Source: Pseudarthrobacter sp. BIM B-2242 | Lineage (GTDB): Bacteria; Actinomycetota; Actinomycetes; Actinomycetales; Micrococcaceae | Assembly: GCF_014764445.1 (NCBI RefSeq) | Contig: NZ_CP061721.1 | Location: 682,001-746,000 of the forward strand | DNA length: 64,000 bases | Direction of reading: 5' to 3' | Shown here: in pieces, positions 1-8,430 of the stretch | Position numbering within the stretch: the first letter of the stretch is position 1 | Layout of the letters: every line of letters starts with the position of its first letter | Notes under the pieces: model-generated | The model's input: the letters and a program-made list of their open reading frames with translations, nothing else | What the model was told of the DNA's origin: nothing | The model's database searches: none | Translations under genes and position numbers: made by a program

Positions 1-517
1 TGGCGGAGTGGTCCTCACTGGCGGAACCGGTCCGCGTTTGGCTGACAATCACATCGGACCAGTGTTTGAAGCGCTCACGGTCCTCGGCGGGGATGCCCAT
101 GAGTTCGGAGATCACGATGACCGGCAAAGGGTAGGCCAATTCCTCAATCAGGTCTGCGCTGCCGCGCCCTGCGATCCCTTCGAGGAGCTCATCAGTGAGC
201 CCGGCGATACGGGGAGCCAGCGCGTCCACTGCTCTGGGCGTGAACGCCTGGGTGACCAAGGAACGGAGCTGCCGGTGCCGTGGGGGATCGGTGGCGATCA
301 GGCTCGAGGAGAACAGCTGGCCGGTCCCGGACGCATCGTCACCGCCGATGCGGGAAGAGAATGCCGCATAGTCGGACAGCGCCCGCTGAACGTCGTCGTA
401 CCGGAAGACGTGCCAACTTCCCGACTGTTCGTCGTAAAAGACAGGGGCCGTTTCCCGCATCCGTTCGTAGTGGGGGAACGGATCGAGCTGCTGTTCAGCG
501 GACTGAGTGAAGTCCAT
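1..517 (-). CDS. Cytochrome P450, N-terminal part (runs off the window edge)
   Basis: Reading the minus strand from the ATG at 515-517 gives an open frame to the window edge, about 172 residues, beginning MDFTQSAEQQLDPFPHYERM. Features typical of bacterial P450s are visible: an early DPFPHYERMR segment, WHVFRYDDVQRALSDYAAFSS, DPPRHRQLRSLVTQAFTPRA (the C-helix region that contacts the heme) and a later IAEL-like stretch, IEELAYPLPVIVISELMGIP. P450s are heme monooxygenases that use electrons from a ferredoxin partner. The I-helix and the heme-binding cysteine lie outside the window, so activity and substrate cannot be judged. A purine-rich AGAGAGG precedes the start. No redox partner gene is seen in this window. 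Confidence 0.88.
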   Translation of the reverse strand, partial: MDFTQSAEQQLDPFPHYERMRETAPVFYDEQSGSWHVFRYDDVQRALSDYAAFSSRIGGDDASGTGQLFSSSLIATDPPRHRQLRSLVTQAFTPRAVDALAPRIAGLTDELLEGIAGRGSADLIEELAYPLPVIVISELMGIPAEDRERFKHWSDVIVSQTRTGSASEDHSA

Positions 518-665
518 GGCTGGCCTCTCTGCTCACCTGGGGCTCTATCGGCCTGGCAGACGCCGGGGCCGCGGTCGACTGAGCGTTGAACCTTGATTTT
601 ATCCAAAGCCTTCGAAAGAAAAAGCGGCGAATCCATAAGATTCCCCGCTTTTCCCCAAGCCAGCG

Positions 666-702
666 AAAAACCCCCTAAAAACCGTGGTTTCTAGGGGGTT
701 TG
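666..702 (-). terminator. Hairpin terminator downstream of tRNA-Thr(CGT)
   Basis: On the minus strand, AAACCCCCTAGAAACC and GGTTTTTAGGGGGTTT form a near-perfect stem followed by a run of T. It lies just 3' of the tRNA gene and before the P450 gene, so it should end the tRNA transcript. Confidence 0.8.
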
Positions 703-707
703 TCCCG

Positions 708-780
708 AGCTTCCTATCAGAATCGAACTGATGACCTTTTCATTACGAGTGAAACGCTCTACCGACTGAGCTAAGGAAGC
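708..780 (-). tRNA. tRNA-Thr (anticodon CGT)
   Basis: The minus strand folds as a 73-nt cloverleaf: acceptor GCTTCCT/AGGAAGC, D arm GCTC/GAGC, anticodon stem TTTCA/TGAAA around the loop CTCGTAA with anticodon CGT, and T arm ATCAG/CTGAT around TTCGATT. The discriminator base is T and CCA is not encoded. It reads ACG threonine codons. A second threonine tRNA (TGT) lies at 50886. Confidence 0.95.
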
Positions 781-874
781 ACCGCATGGATCTCCCGGCG
801 AAACCGGGCGCTTCATGCAAGAGTCAACTGTAATAGAGTCCCGCCGTCCGGGTCAAAATGGGACCCGGAGGCGT

Positions 875-2440
875 TCAGCACACAGTGTTGTCGGCAGGCA
901 CCTTGCCGTCCACGAGGTAGCTGTCCACAGCATCCTCGAGGCAGCTGTTCGCCCGGCCGTACGCCGTGTGGCCTTCGCCCTGCCAGGTCATCAGTGAGGC
1001 GTTCCCCAGCTGCTTGCGCAAGGAAGCGGACCATTCCACGGGGGTGGCAGGGTCTCCCGTGGTGCCGATCACCACGATCGGGGCATCGCCGGTGTATTCC
1101 ACCGGCGCGGGGGTGCGTACGCTGTCGTACGGCCAGTCCACGCAGTTGGTTCCACCGTAGGCGAAGAAGTAGCCCAGTGTGGGGGACGCCTGCCGCAGAC
1201 GCTGCTCCTCGGCCCGCATCGCTGCCGTGTCGGAGACCATGGGGTAGTCCAGGCAGTTGATGGCGCTGAAGGCGAACGTGGAGTTTGAGGTGTATTTGCC
1301 GTCGGTTCCGCGGTCTGCACCGAGGTCCGCCAGACGGAGCATCAGGCTGGCATCACCTTTGAGGGCGCTTTCGAGGGCCTGGGTCAGTGCGGGCCAGCTC
1401 TGGTCGTTGTACAGCGGAGTGATGAGGCCGCTCACAAACATGGTGGCATTCACCATGCGGCCGTCCTTGGCCTGCCAGGCCCTGTTCTGGACTGCCGCGA
1501 TGAGGTCGCGGATCTGTTGGACGCCGCTGTCCACGTTGCCCGTGAGGGGGCAACCCGCTCCCTGCTGGCAGCTGGCCACGTAGGCCCTGATGGCCTTTTC
1601 GAAGGCAACGGCCTGGCCCATCGTCAGTTCCTCGCTGCTGATGGACGGATCAAGGGCGCCGTCAAGAACCATCCGGCCAACGTTGTCCGGGAAAAGCGAG
1701 GCGTACGTGGAACCCAGGAACGTGCCGTAGGAGTAGCCCAGGTAGTTGATCTTCGAATCGTTCACCACGGCCCGCAGGATGTCCAGGTCCTTGGCTGCGC
1801 TGACGGTGTCGATATGGCCAAGCAGCGGTCCGGTCTGGGCCGCGCACTGCTCCGCAATTGCCTTGTTGTCGGCCAGCACGGCCGCGATGCCGGTGTCGGT
1901 TCCGTAGTCGTAGACCTTGGCGCGCGCGGCGTCCCGCTCCGCATCGGTCATGCACGTCACCGGGGCGGAGCGCTTGACGCCGCGCGGATCGAAGCCCACA
2001 AGATCATAGGTCGCCCGGACGGACTGGGAAAAGTGGGTCCCTGCGGCGTCCCTGACAAAGTCGTAGCCGGAACCGCCCGGGCCACCCGGGTTGACCAGCA
2101 GGCTGCCGGACTTCTTGCCGGTGCTGGGGGCCCGCAGGGCAGCGAGCTGAATCGTGTCCCCGTCAGGATTCGCGTAGTCCATCGGCACAGTCACCTTGGC
2201 GCACTGGAAGCCGTTTTCGCACGGCTCCCACACCACCTCCTGCGAGTAGAAGGAGTCGAGCCCTGCCGGGGCGGAAGCCACAATGGAGGGATCCGCCTTG
2301 GCCGTTGTGGGTGCCTCGTCCGGTTTGTCGCCGACGAGAAGGCTGCACGATGCCAGCGTCATGGCCAGGACCAGGGCGCCGGCAGCCCGCAGCCCAATCA
2401 CCAGGGATCGGGAGCGTGCGGGCAGGGGGCGAGCAGTCAT
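875..2440 (-). CDS. Secreted alpha/beta hydrolase, tripeptidyl aminopeptidase-like lipoprotein
   Basis: This 521-residue protein resembles the SlpD/SlpE and TAP-like exported peptidases of actinobacteria, which remove short peptides from the N termini of proteins outside the cell. Residues 1-32 form a lipoprotein signal ending in LASC, with Cys32 as the lipidation site. Oxyanion-loop residues NPGGPGGSG lie near 117-125. The nucleophile elbow GYSYG gives Ser237, an Asp near 462 sits in GTTGDPATPV, and His491 is in GEGHTAYG, so the triad looks complete. Four nearby Cys may form disulphides. The start is supported by AAGGAG about 7 nt upstream. It lies 22 bp downstream of holB on the same strand and may be cotranscribed. 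Confidence 0.85.
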   Translation of the reverse strand: MTARPLPARSRSLVIGLRAAGALVLAMTLASCSLLVGDKPDEAPTTAKADPSIVASAPAGLDSFYSQEVVWEPCENGFQCAKVTVPMDYANPDGDTIQLAALRAPSTGKKSGSLLVNPGGPGGSGYDFVRDAAGTHFSQSVRATYDLVGFDPRGVKRSAPVTCMTDAERDAARAKVYDYGTDTGIAAVLADNKAIAEQCAAQTGPLLGHIDTVSAAKDLDILRAVVNDSKINYLGYSYGTFLGSTYASLFPDNVGRMVLDGALDPSISSEELTMGQAVAFEKAIRAYVASCQQGAGCPLTGNVDSGVQQIRDLIAAVQNRAWQAKDGRMVNATMFVSGLITPLYNDQSWPALTQALESALKGDASLMLRLADLGADRGTDGKYTSNSTFAFSAINCLDYPMVSDTAAMRAEEQRLRQASPTLGYFFAYGGTNCVDWPYDSVRTPAPVEYTGDAPIVVIGTTGDPATPVEWSASLRKQLGNASLMTWQGEGHTAYGRANSCLEDAVDSYLVDGKVPADNTVC

Positions 2441-2462
2441 TCGGGAAGTCTCCTTGGAAGGG

Positions 2463-3605
2463 CTAGATGAGGCTGGCGGCCATGGACTCGATGGTCAACA
2501 GCGGAGCAACGTTGGTGGTGGTGATGCGTTGGCGGGCTTTGTTGATGGCGTCCATGCGGGCAAGAGTTGTTTCGGGGGCGGACCGGCCGGCAAATTCCTC
2601 CAACTCATTCCTGAGTTCAACGTTCACCAGCTCCACGCTGTTCCCCAGCTGGATAATCAGCACGTCCCGGTAGAACGAGAGCAGATCCGTGAGGGTCCGG
2701 TCCAGGGAATCGGTGATGGAACGTTTCGCCCGGCGTTTCTGGTCCTCCTCCAACTGCTTGATCTGGCTCCGCATGGCCGGCGGAAGCGTCCCGGATTCCG
2801 GGACACCCAGGGTAGCCAGCAGCGCAGCCTTCTCGGCGGCGTCGCGCTCTTCATTGGAACTGTTGGCCTCGGCAGTGGCGATCTTCACGAGCTTGTCCGC
2901 CATCATCACTGCGGCGGTGACGCCGCGCAGGCCAAGCGGGAACCGCACAGTCTCCAGCCGGCGCTCGCGCGCCTCCGGATCCCGCGCCAGGCGGCGGGCA
3001 ATCCCCACATGGCTTTGTGCCGCGCGGGCCGCGCGCTCGGCGAGGGCCGGTTCCACGCCGTCGCGCTTTACCAGCAAAGCCGCGACGTCGGCGGCCGGGG
3101 GCAGCCGGAGGGCGACAGCCCGGCAGCGGGAACGGATGGTCACCAGGACATCGGCGGGCGATGGCGCACACAGCATCCAAATGGTCCGCGGTGTGGGCTC
3201 TTCGATCGCCTTCAGCAGCACGTTGGTGGTGCGCTCGGCCATGCGGTCTGCGTCCTCCACCACGATGATCCGCCACCGTCCGGAAGACGGCCGGTTGCCC
3301 GCCGTGGACACCAGGTCGCGGGCCTCCTCGATGGTGATGGTGACCTTCTCGGTCCGGACAAACGTCACGTCCGAATGCGTTTCTCCGAGGATGGTCAGGC
3401 AGGCGGCACACTCGCCGCAGCCGCGCCTGGCAACGTCTTCCTGGTCACAGTTCAGGGCCGCGGCAAAGGCCTTCGCAGCATTGGAACGCCCGGAACCGGG
3501 CGGACCCGTGAACAGCCACGCGTGCGTGAGCCCATCACCCAGCGTCGCGTTCCGCAACTGTTCGACGACGGCGGGCTGGCCCTGGAGGTCATCCCACACC
3601 GTCAT
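2463..3605 (-). CDS. holB: DNA polymerase III subunit delta prime
   Basis: This is the clamp-loader delta' subunit, which helps open the sliding clamp and load it on primed DNA. The 380-residue product begins MTVWDDLQGQPAVVEQL, as HolB/DnaX-type AAA+ proteins do. It has a P-loop-like GPPGSGRS at 34-41, a four-cysteine zinc site at C53, C63, C66 and C69, and VVEDADRM as the Walker B region. The segment around MLCAPSPADVLVTIRSRCRAVALR matches the sensor 1/SRC region. The gene overlaps the end of tmk by 4 bp, the usual tmk-holB order in actinobacteria, so the two are almost certainly cotranscribed and translationally coupled. Confidence 0.93.
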   Translation of the reverse strand: MTVWDDLQGQPAVVEQLRNATLGDGLTHAWLFTGPPGSGRSNAAKAFAAALNCDQEDVARRGCGECAACLTILGETHSDVTFVRTEKVTITIEEARDLVSTAGNRPSSGRWRIIVVEDADRMAERTTNVLLKAIEEPTPRTIWMLCAPSPADVLVTIRSRCRAVALRLPPAADVAALLVKRDGVEPALAERAARAAQSHVGIARRLARDPEARERRLETVRFPLGLRGVTAAVMMADKLVKIATAEANSSNEERDAAEKAALLATLGVPESGTLPPAMRSQIKQLEEDQKRRAKRSITDSLDRTLTDLLSFYRDVLIIQLGNSVELVNVELRNELEEFAGRSAPETTLARMDAINKARQRITTTNVAPLLTIESMAASLI

Positions 3606-4258
3606 GCGGCACCCGGCGCAGCCGTGAGCAGCGATTCGAGGCGCGCCAGGATCTGCGCGGCAATGTCGTGGACAGGCAGGTGCGCGGGCAGGACGAGGTA
3701 GGTAGCGGGGCGGCTGGCGGCGAGCTCCAGGAACGCGTCACGGATGGTGGTGTGGAACTCGTCAGCTTCGGACTCCAGCCGGTCTTCGGCGGCATCGCCG
3801 GCGGTGCGGCGGCGGCGGCCAACGGCGGGGTCCACGTCCAACAGCACCGTCAGATCGGGCTGCAGCCCGGAGGTGGCCCATTCGTTGAGCGAACGGACGG
3901 CGTCGGTCCCGAGCTCCCGGCCGGCCCCCTGGTACGCAACGGATGAATCAATGTAGCGGTCGGTCAGGACCACCTCGCCACGCTCCAGTGCCGGGCGGAT
4001 CACCTGGCTGGCGTGGGCCGCGCGTGAGGCGGCGAAGATGAGCGCCTCGGTGTGGGCGTCGATGTGGCCGTGGCCGTGGTCCAGGACCAGCGAACGCAGT
4101 TTCTCCCCGATGGGTGTTCCGCCGGGTTCGCGTGTGCGCAGGACCGTCAGGCCCCGCGATTCCAGGGCCTCGGCGAGCAGGGCAGCCTGGGTGGACTTGC
4201 CGGCACCGTCGCCGCCTTCAAAGGCGACGAAGAGTCCAGGGCTGTTGGTGGTGGTCAC
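3602..4258 (-). CDS. tmk: Thymidylate kinase
   Basis: Phosphorylates dTMP to dTDP with ATP in dTTP synthesis. The 218-residue protein has the P-loop FEGGDGAGKST near residues 13-23, the DR motif in LTDRYIDSSVAYQGAGREL and a lid region with paired arginines (VGRRRRTAGDAAEDR). The start is GTG at 4256-4258, giving MTTTNSPGLFVAFEGGDGAG. Its 3' end overlaps holB by 4 bp. The divergent metB-like gene starts 55 bp away, so the promoters lie in that short gap. Confidence 0.94.
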   Translation of the reverse strand: MTTTNSPGLFVAFEGGDGAGKSTQAALLAEALESRGLTVLRTREPGGTPIGEKLRSLVLDHGHGHIDAHTEALIFAASRAAHASQVIRPALERGEVVLTDRYIDSSVAYQGAGRELGTDAVRSLNEWATSGLQPDLTVLLDVDPAVGRRRRTAGDAAEDRLESEADEFHTTIRDAFLELAASRPATYLVLPAHLPVHDIAAQILARLESLLTAAPGAA

Positions 4259-4312
4259 TGCTCAAGCCTACCGACTTCGGGCACCCGCACGCGTCGAAGT
4301 ACGCTTTTCACC

Positions 4313-5503
4313 ATGAGTCTCACGGAGCAGCACGCAGCGTCCCTGTCCGCCGAAACCCTGGTGGTTGCCGCGGGCCGGCCCCCGCGTGAACACGACGAAC
4401 CGGTCAACCCGCCCATCGTGCTGTCCTCAACGTATTTCGGCACGGGAGCGTTGGACGACGGCGACCGGGGTTACGGCCGCTACGCCAACCCCACCTGGGA
4501 CCCTTTCGAAGAGGCACTCGGCCAGCTTGAAGGTGCCGCGCTGCCCGGCCTGCTCTACGCATCCGGACTCGCGGCAGTGAGCTCCGCGTTGTCCCTCCTG
4601 CCCGCCGGCGGCGTCCTGGTGATGCCCTCGCACAGCTACGCGGGCTCACTGGTGATGGCCACCGAGCTGGCGCAGAAAGGCTTCCTGGAACTCCGGACCG
4701 TGGACATCGCGGACACGGACGCAGTCAAGGAACAGCTGGCCCCGCAGGGTCCGGACGCCAAAGCGGCCAGGATGCTGTGGCTGGAAAGCCCCACCAACCC
4801 CATGTTGGGCATTGCCGACATCCGGGAGCTGACAGCGGCCGCCCATGCGGTGGGTGCCATCGTGGTCACGGACAATACCTTCTCCACGCCGCTGGTCCAG
4901 CAGCCCTTGTCTCTGGGCTCGGACGTTGTGCTCCACTCCGTGACCAAATACCTGGCCGGCCACTCCGACGTTGTCCTCGGCGCCCTGGTGACCTCCAACC
5001 CGGACATCCGGGCAGCGCTCCTGCACAACCGCATCATCCACGGCGGCATCGCCGGCCCCTTCGAAGCCTGGCTGGCGCTGCGCGGCCTCCGGACCCTGGC
5101 CCTTCGTGTGGACCGGTCGCAGGCTTCCGCGGCTGTCCTGGCGGAACGCCTCGCCACGCATTCCCTGATTGAAAGCATCCGCTTCCCCGGGCTTCCCTCT
5201 GATCCTGGCCATGAACGGGCCAAAAACCAGATGAAGGGCTTCGGGTCCATCGTGTGCGTGCAGATCGCACCGGCCGCGGGCCTGGACGGAGCAGCCGCCG
5301 CCGACAAATTGGTGCGGGCACTCCGGCTTTGGCTGCCTGCAACATCCCTGGGCGGCGTCGAATCCCTGATCGAACGGCGGCGCAGGCACGCGGCCGAACC
5401 TTTGAGCGTCCCGGACAACCTGGTGCGGCTGAGCGTCGGCATTGAGAATGTTGAGGACCTCTGGGCCGATTTGAAGCAGGCGCTGGACTCGCTGGGCCGC
5501 TAG
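4313..5503 (+). CDS. PLP-dependent trans-sulfuration enzyme (cystathionine gamma-synthase type)
   Basis: Cys/Met-metabolism PLP enzyme of 396 residues. Visible family features are PPIVLSSTYFG near 33-43, the ESPTNP motif at 159-164, the DNTFSTPLVQ segment near 187-196 and the PLP lysine K212 in HSVTKYLAGHSDV. Relatives are cystathionine gamma-synthase (O-succinyl- or O-acetylhomoserine plus cysteine to cystathionine), cystathionine gamma-lyase and methionine gamma-lyase; sequence alone does not separate them here. The ATG at 4313 is chosen because the family homology begins directly after it and the upstream frame lies in tmk. The gene stands divergent from tmk and is followed by a DUF2516 gene 9 bp later. 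Confidence 0.88.
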   Translation: MSLTEQHAASLSAETLVVAAGRPPREHDEPVNPPIVLSSTYFGTGALDDGDRGYGRYANPTWDPFEEALGQLEGAALPGLLYASGLAAVSSALSLLPAGGVLVMPSHSYAGSLVMATELAQKGFLELRTVDIADTDAVKEQLAPQGPDAKAARMLWLESPTNPMLGIADIRELTAAAHAVGAIVVTDNTFSTPLVQQPLSLGSDVVLHSVTKYLAGHSDVVLGALVTSNPDIRAALLHNRIIHGGIAGPFEAWLALRGLRTLALRVDRSQASAAVLAERLATHSLIESIRFPGLPSDPGHERAKNQMKGFGSIVCVQIAPAAGLDGAAAADKLVRALRLWLPATSLGGVESLIERRRRHAAEPLSVPDNLVRLSVGIENVEDLWADLKQALDSLGR

Positions 5504-5512
5504 GCTTGGACG

Positions 5513-5854
5513 GTGGACGGTGAACTGATTATTCGGCCTGTTGAGCAGGCAGTGTTTTTTATCCTGGCCCTGGTGGCCCTGGTACTCGAGGTGTGGGCGC
5601 TGCTGGACTGCGTCCGGCACAAATCGGCCGCCTTTGAGGCCACAGGCAAACGGACCAAGACCTTCTGGCTGGCGCTGACCGCCGGTGCCACCCTGATCGG
5701 TGTCATCTCCCTCTTCAGCAGCGGCGGAATCTTTGGCACGCTGGGTCTGTTCGGGCTTGCTGCCGTGGTGGCAGCTTCGGTTTACCTGGCTGACGTCCGT
5801 CCCGCCGTCAAGGACGCCGGACGCGGCGGCAACCGCAGCCCCTACGGCTGGTGA
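5513..5854 (+). CDS. DUF2516 family membrane protein
   Basis: A 113-residue protein with a GTG start. It has three likely membrane segments: about residues 9-27 (VEQAVFFILALVALVLEVWALL), 46-62 (FWLALTAGATLIGVISLF) and 69-90. A soluble loop DCVRHKSAAFEATGKRTK joins the first two. This matches the actinobacterial DUF2516 family, whose function is not known. It follows the trans-sulfuration gene by 9 bp and is probably cotranscribed with it. Its last 13 bp overlap the 3' end of the convergent methyltransferase gene. Confidence 0.8.
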   Translation: MDGELIIRPVEQAVFFILALVALVLEVWALLDCVRHKSAAFEATGKRTKTFWLALTAGATLIGVISLFSSGGIFGTLGLFGLAAVVAASVYLADVRPAVKDAGRGGNRSPYGW

Positions 5855-6684
5855 CCCCCGACGGCCCCCGGCGCCACAGCCTCCCAGTTCACAGTCAGTT
5901 CGCCCAGGCGCCACCGCGACGGCCCGTCCTGAACGGGCCACCCGCCGTCGCGCAGTGCTTTGCACATGCCCTGCCAGCGCTGCCTGTTGCCGAACGAGGC
6001 CAGCGGGGCTGACGCCAGCCAGGCCCGGTCCATGGCCTGCATCAACCGGTGCACCGGTTCGCCGGGGACGTTGCGGTGAATGAGCGCCTTCGGCAGCCGC
6101 TCGGCGACGTCCGAGGGCAGCTCAAAGCTGCCGAACCGCATGGACATGCTCAGGGACAATGGCCGCTCAGCATCGAGGGCAATCCACGTCACCCGCCGCC
6201 CGATCTCGTCGCAGGTCCCGTCGATGAAGAGCCCGCCGGGAGAGAGCCGGTCCTGGACCAGGCGCCAGATCCCCGGCACGTCAGCCTCTTCGTACTGCCG
6301 CAGGACGTTGAAGGCGCGGACCAGGACGGGCCGCCCGGGGAGGGGCAGTTCGAAACCGCCCACCTGAAAGCTCAGGCCCGGCTGTTCCAGCGGCCTGGCC
6401 GCCCGGACCCGTTCCGGTTCAATCTCCACGCCCACCACGCGCACATCAGGCCGGGCGGCGCGGAGGCGCTCAAAAAGTTCGACGGCGGTGGCCGGCGTCG
6501 CGCCGTAGCCCAGGTCAACCACCAGGGGGTCGTCGGCTGCCCGCAGGCGCCAGGCCTGGGGTCCGGTAAGCCAGCGGTCCGTACGGCGCATCCGGTTGGG
6601 GTTAGTGGTGCCGCGGGTAACGTTTCCCACCGGTTTGCCGCTCCTGTTATGGGGAGCGTTGACCCGTTCAGCTTTTTGAACCAC
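5842..6684 (-). CDS. Class I SAM-dependent methyltransferase
   Basis: A 280-residue protein with the SAM-binding motif I VVDLGYGATPATAVEL at about 55-70, followed by VRVVGVEIEPERV, the acidic end of strand 2. A later segment VLVRAFNVLRQYEEADV fits motif IV. Rossmann-fold methyltransferases move a methyl group from SAM; the acceptor cannot be told from sequence. The GTG at 6684 is the longest start. A start at MRRTDRWL, about 32 residues further in, is also possible, as the first 30 residues look poorly structured. The gene is convergent with the DUF2516 gene and divergent from gpmA. Confidence 0.75.
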   Translation of the reverse strand: MVQKAERVNAPHNRSGKPVGNVTRGTTNPNRMRRTDRWLTGPQAWRLRAADDPLVVDLGYGATPATAVELFERLRAARPDVRVVGVEIEPERVRAARPLEQPGLSFQVGGFELPLPGRPVLVRAFNVLRQYEEADVPGIWRLVQDRLSPGGLFIDGTCDEIGRRVTWIALDAERPLSLSMSMRFGSFELPSDVAERLPKALIHRNVPGEPVHRLMQAMDRAWLASAPLASFGNRQRWQGMCKALRDGGWPVQDGPSRWRLGELTVNWEAVAPGAVGGHQP

Positions 6685-6762
6685 GGGCCAACTTTATCCC
6701 CGGAGCGTCCTGTGGTGTAACGCACAGCGGGCTCAAGCGTGCCCTCGGCTAGGATGAAAATC

Positions 6763-7509
6763 ATGACTTACAAGCTGATTCTGCTGCGCCACGGCCACAG
6801 CGAATGGAACGCCAAGAACCTGTTCACCGGCTGGGTGGACGTTGACCTTAACGACCAGGGCCGCGAGGAAGCAGCCCGCGGCGGTGAGCTCCTGGTGGAG
6901 CACAACATCCTCCCCGACGTCCTGTACACGTCACTGCTCAAGCGCGCCATTAACACGGCCAACATCACCCTGGACAAGGCGGACCGTGGCTGGATCCCCG
7001 TCAAGCGCGACTGGCGCCTGAACGAGCGCCACTACGGCGCCCTGCAGGGCAAGGACAAGGCCCAGACCCTGGCCGAGTTCGGTGAAGAGCAGTTCATGGA
7101 ATGGCGCCGCAGCTACGACACCCCGCCGCCGCCCCTGTCCGACGACAGCGAGTTCTCCCAGGCCCACGATCCGCGCTACGCGGACCTCGGCGACGCCCTG
7201 CCGCGCACCGAGTGCCTCAAGGACGTCCTGGTCCGCCTGCTGCCGTACTGGGAATCGGACATCAAGGAGGACCTGAAGGCAGGCAAGACCGTCCTGGTCA
7301 CAGCCCACGGCAACTCCCTGCGTGCCCTGGTCAAGCACCTGGACGGCATCAGCGACGACGCCATCTCCGGCCTGAACATCCCCACGGGCATCCCGCTGGT
7401 CTACGACCTCGATGACAACTTCCAGCCGATCAAGCGCGGCGGTACCTACCTGGACCCGGAGGCTGCCGCGGAGGCCATCCTCGCTGTGGCCAACCAGGGC
7501 AAAAAATAA
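6763..7509 (+). CDS. gpmA: 2,3-bisphosphoglycerate-dependent phosphoglycerate mutase
   Basis: Interconverts 3- and 2-phosphoglycerate in glycolysis and gluconeogenesis. The 248-residue protein begins [16 protein letters not shown], with the phosphohistidine motif RHG at 9-11 (His10). It also has [30 protein letters not shown] and the second catalytic His in [14 protein letters not shown]. The ATG at 6763 is preferred over upstream in-frame ATGs because family members start with this block. It neighbours phoU and a SenX3/RegX3-type pair, as gpm does in many actinobacteria. Confidence 0.96.
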   Translation: MTYKLILLRHGHSEWNAKNLFTGWVDVDLNDQGREEAARGGELLVEHNILPDVLYTSLLKRAINTANITLDKADRGWIPVKRDWRLNERHYGALQGKDKAQTLAEFGEEQFMEWRRSYDTPPPPLSDDSEFSQAHDPRYADLGDALPRTECLKDVLVRLLPYWESDIKEDLKAGKTVLVTAHGNSLRALVKHLDGISDDAISGLNIPTGIPLVYDLDDNFQPIKRGGTYLDPEAAAEAILAVANQGKK

Positions 7510-7524
7510 GTAAAGCAGTAACTA

Positions 7525-7568
7525 ACGACGGCGGGCCGGTCACCTTGAAGTGACCGGCCCGCCGTCGT
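7525..7568. terminator. Bidirectional terminator between gpmA and phoU
   Basis: A perfect 19-bp stem, ACGACGGCGGGCCGGTCAC with its complement, around a 6-nt loop. The two flanking genes converge on it, so it can serve both strands. Confidence 0.85.
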
Positions 7569-7584
7569 TCGCGGTGAAGTTGGG

Positions 7585-8238
7585 CTAGAGACCCTGCGGC
7601 TGCCATTCGCCGGTCACCAGGTAGGTAACCTTGCGGGCCACGGAGACGCCGTGGTCAGCGAAGCGCTCGAAGTAGCGGCTCGCGAGGGCAACGTCCACCG
7701 TGGTGGCAGGGGACTCGGCCCAGTCGGGGGAGGCGATCGCCTTGAATACGCTCAGGTGGAGATCGTCGATGATGGTGTTGGCCTTCAGGATGTCGCGGGC
7801 CACTTCCAGGTCCCGGCTTTCCAGGAGCACCGTGAGCTTGTCCGCAATGATCTGGTCCTGTTCGGCCATCTTGCGGAAGGTCTCGGTCATGGACGCGGGG
7901 ATGACCGTCGACGGGAAGCGGAGGCGGGCCAGCTGGGCGATGTGCCGCGCGAGGTCGCCCATCCGCTCCAGCGAGGCGCTCATCCGGAGGGAGCCAACGA
8001 TCATCCGGAGGTCGCTCGCTACCGGGCCTTGCAGGGCGAGGATGTCGATGGCGCGTTCATCCAGGCTGTTCTGGAGGAAATCGATCCGGGCATCCGCGGC
8101 AATGACGTCTTCGGCCAGATCAACGTCCGCCACCTGGAAGGACGTGTTGGCCTTCTCCATGGCCTCGCTGACCAACTTGGAAATCTCAACGAGCTGCTCA
8201 CCCACCTGGGTCAGCTCTTCCTGAAAAACCTTACGCAC
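7585..8238 (-). CDS. phoU: Phosphate signalling protein PhoU
   Basis: PhoU is a cytoplasmic helical-bundle protein that links the Pst phosphate transporter to its sensor kinase and represses signalling when phosphate is plentiful. The 217-residue product begins at GTG 8238 (MRKVFQEELTQVGEQLVEI). It shows two PhoU repeats, each with the metal-binding ED-type helices: DVIAADARIDFLQNSLDERA and, in the second half, the ASRYFERFADHGVSVARKV segment. AAAGGA lies about 7 nt upstream of the start. It is divergent from the sensor kinase at 8431; the gap carries a PHO-box-like repeat array, which suggests phosphate control. Confidence 0.93.
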   Translation of the reverse strand: MRKVFQEELTQVGEQLVEISKLVSEAMEKANTSFQVADVDLAEDVIAADARIDFLQNSLDERAIDILALQGPVASDLRMIVGSLRMSASLERMGDLARHIAQLARLRFPSTVIPASMTETFRKMAEQDQIIADKLTVLLESRDLEVARDILKANTIIDDLHLSVFKAIASPDWAESPATTVDVALASRYFERFADHGVSVARKVTYLVTGEWQPQGL

Positions 8239-8331
8239 GGGGGCGTCCTTTCTCTGGAATCCCGCCCCCATGTGGCAGACGGAATTCATGTCGCCGTTCG
8301 GCACTCCAACCCGTAACTCTGCCAGCGTGCG

Positions 8332-8375
8332 GTGAACGGTTAGTCTCTTGTAGATGAACGTTAGCTGAACCGTCC
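8332..8375 (-). promoter_or_regulatory. PHO-box-like array, four 11-nt direct repeat units
   Basis: Four consecutive 11-nt units read GTGAACGGTTA, GTCTCTTGTAG, ATGAACGTTAG and CTGAACCGTCC on the plus strand. Three carry TGAAC at the same offset (8333, 8355, 8366); the second is degenerate. On the minus strand this is GTTCA repeated at 11-nt spacing, the form known for PhoP boxes of Streptomyces. It lies about 94 bp upstream of phoU and 56 bp upstream of the sensor kinase, so either or both could be targets. Confidence 0.65.
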
Positions 8376-8430
8376 GTGCAATGCCCCCGGACGCACCGGC
8401 CGGCCCGAAAGCACAGCATAAGCTGGAGCT

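Noticed and set aside
8..589. Long plus-strand open frame at the window start
   Set aside because: It is antisense to the P450 gene, whose minus-strand translation is clearly a P450.
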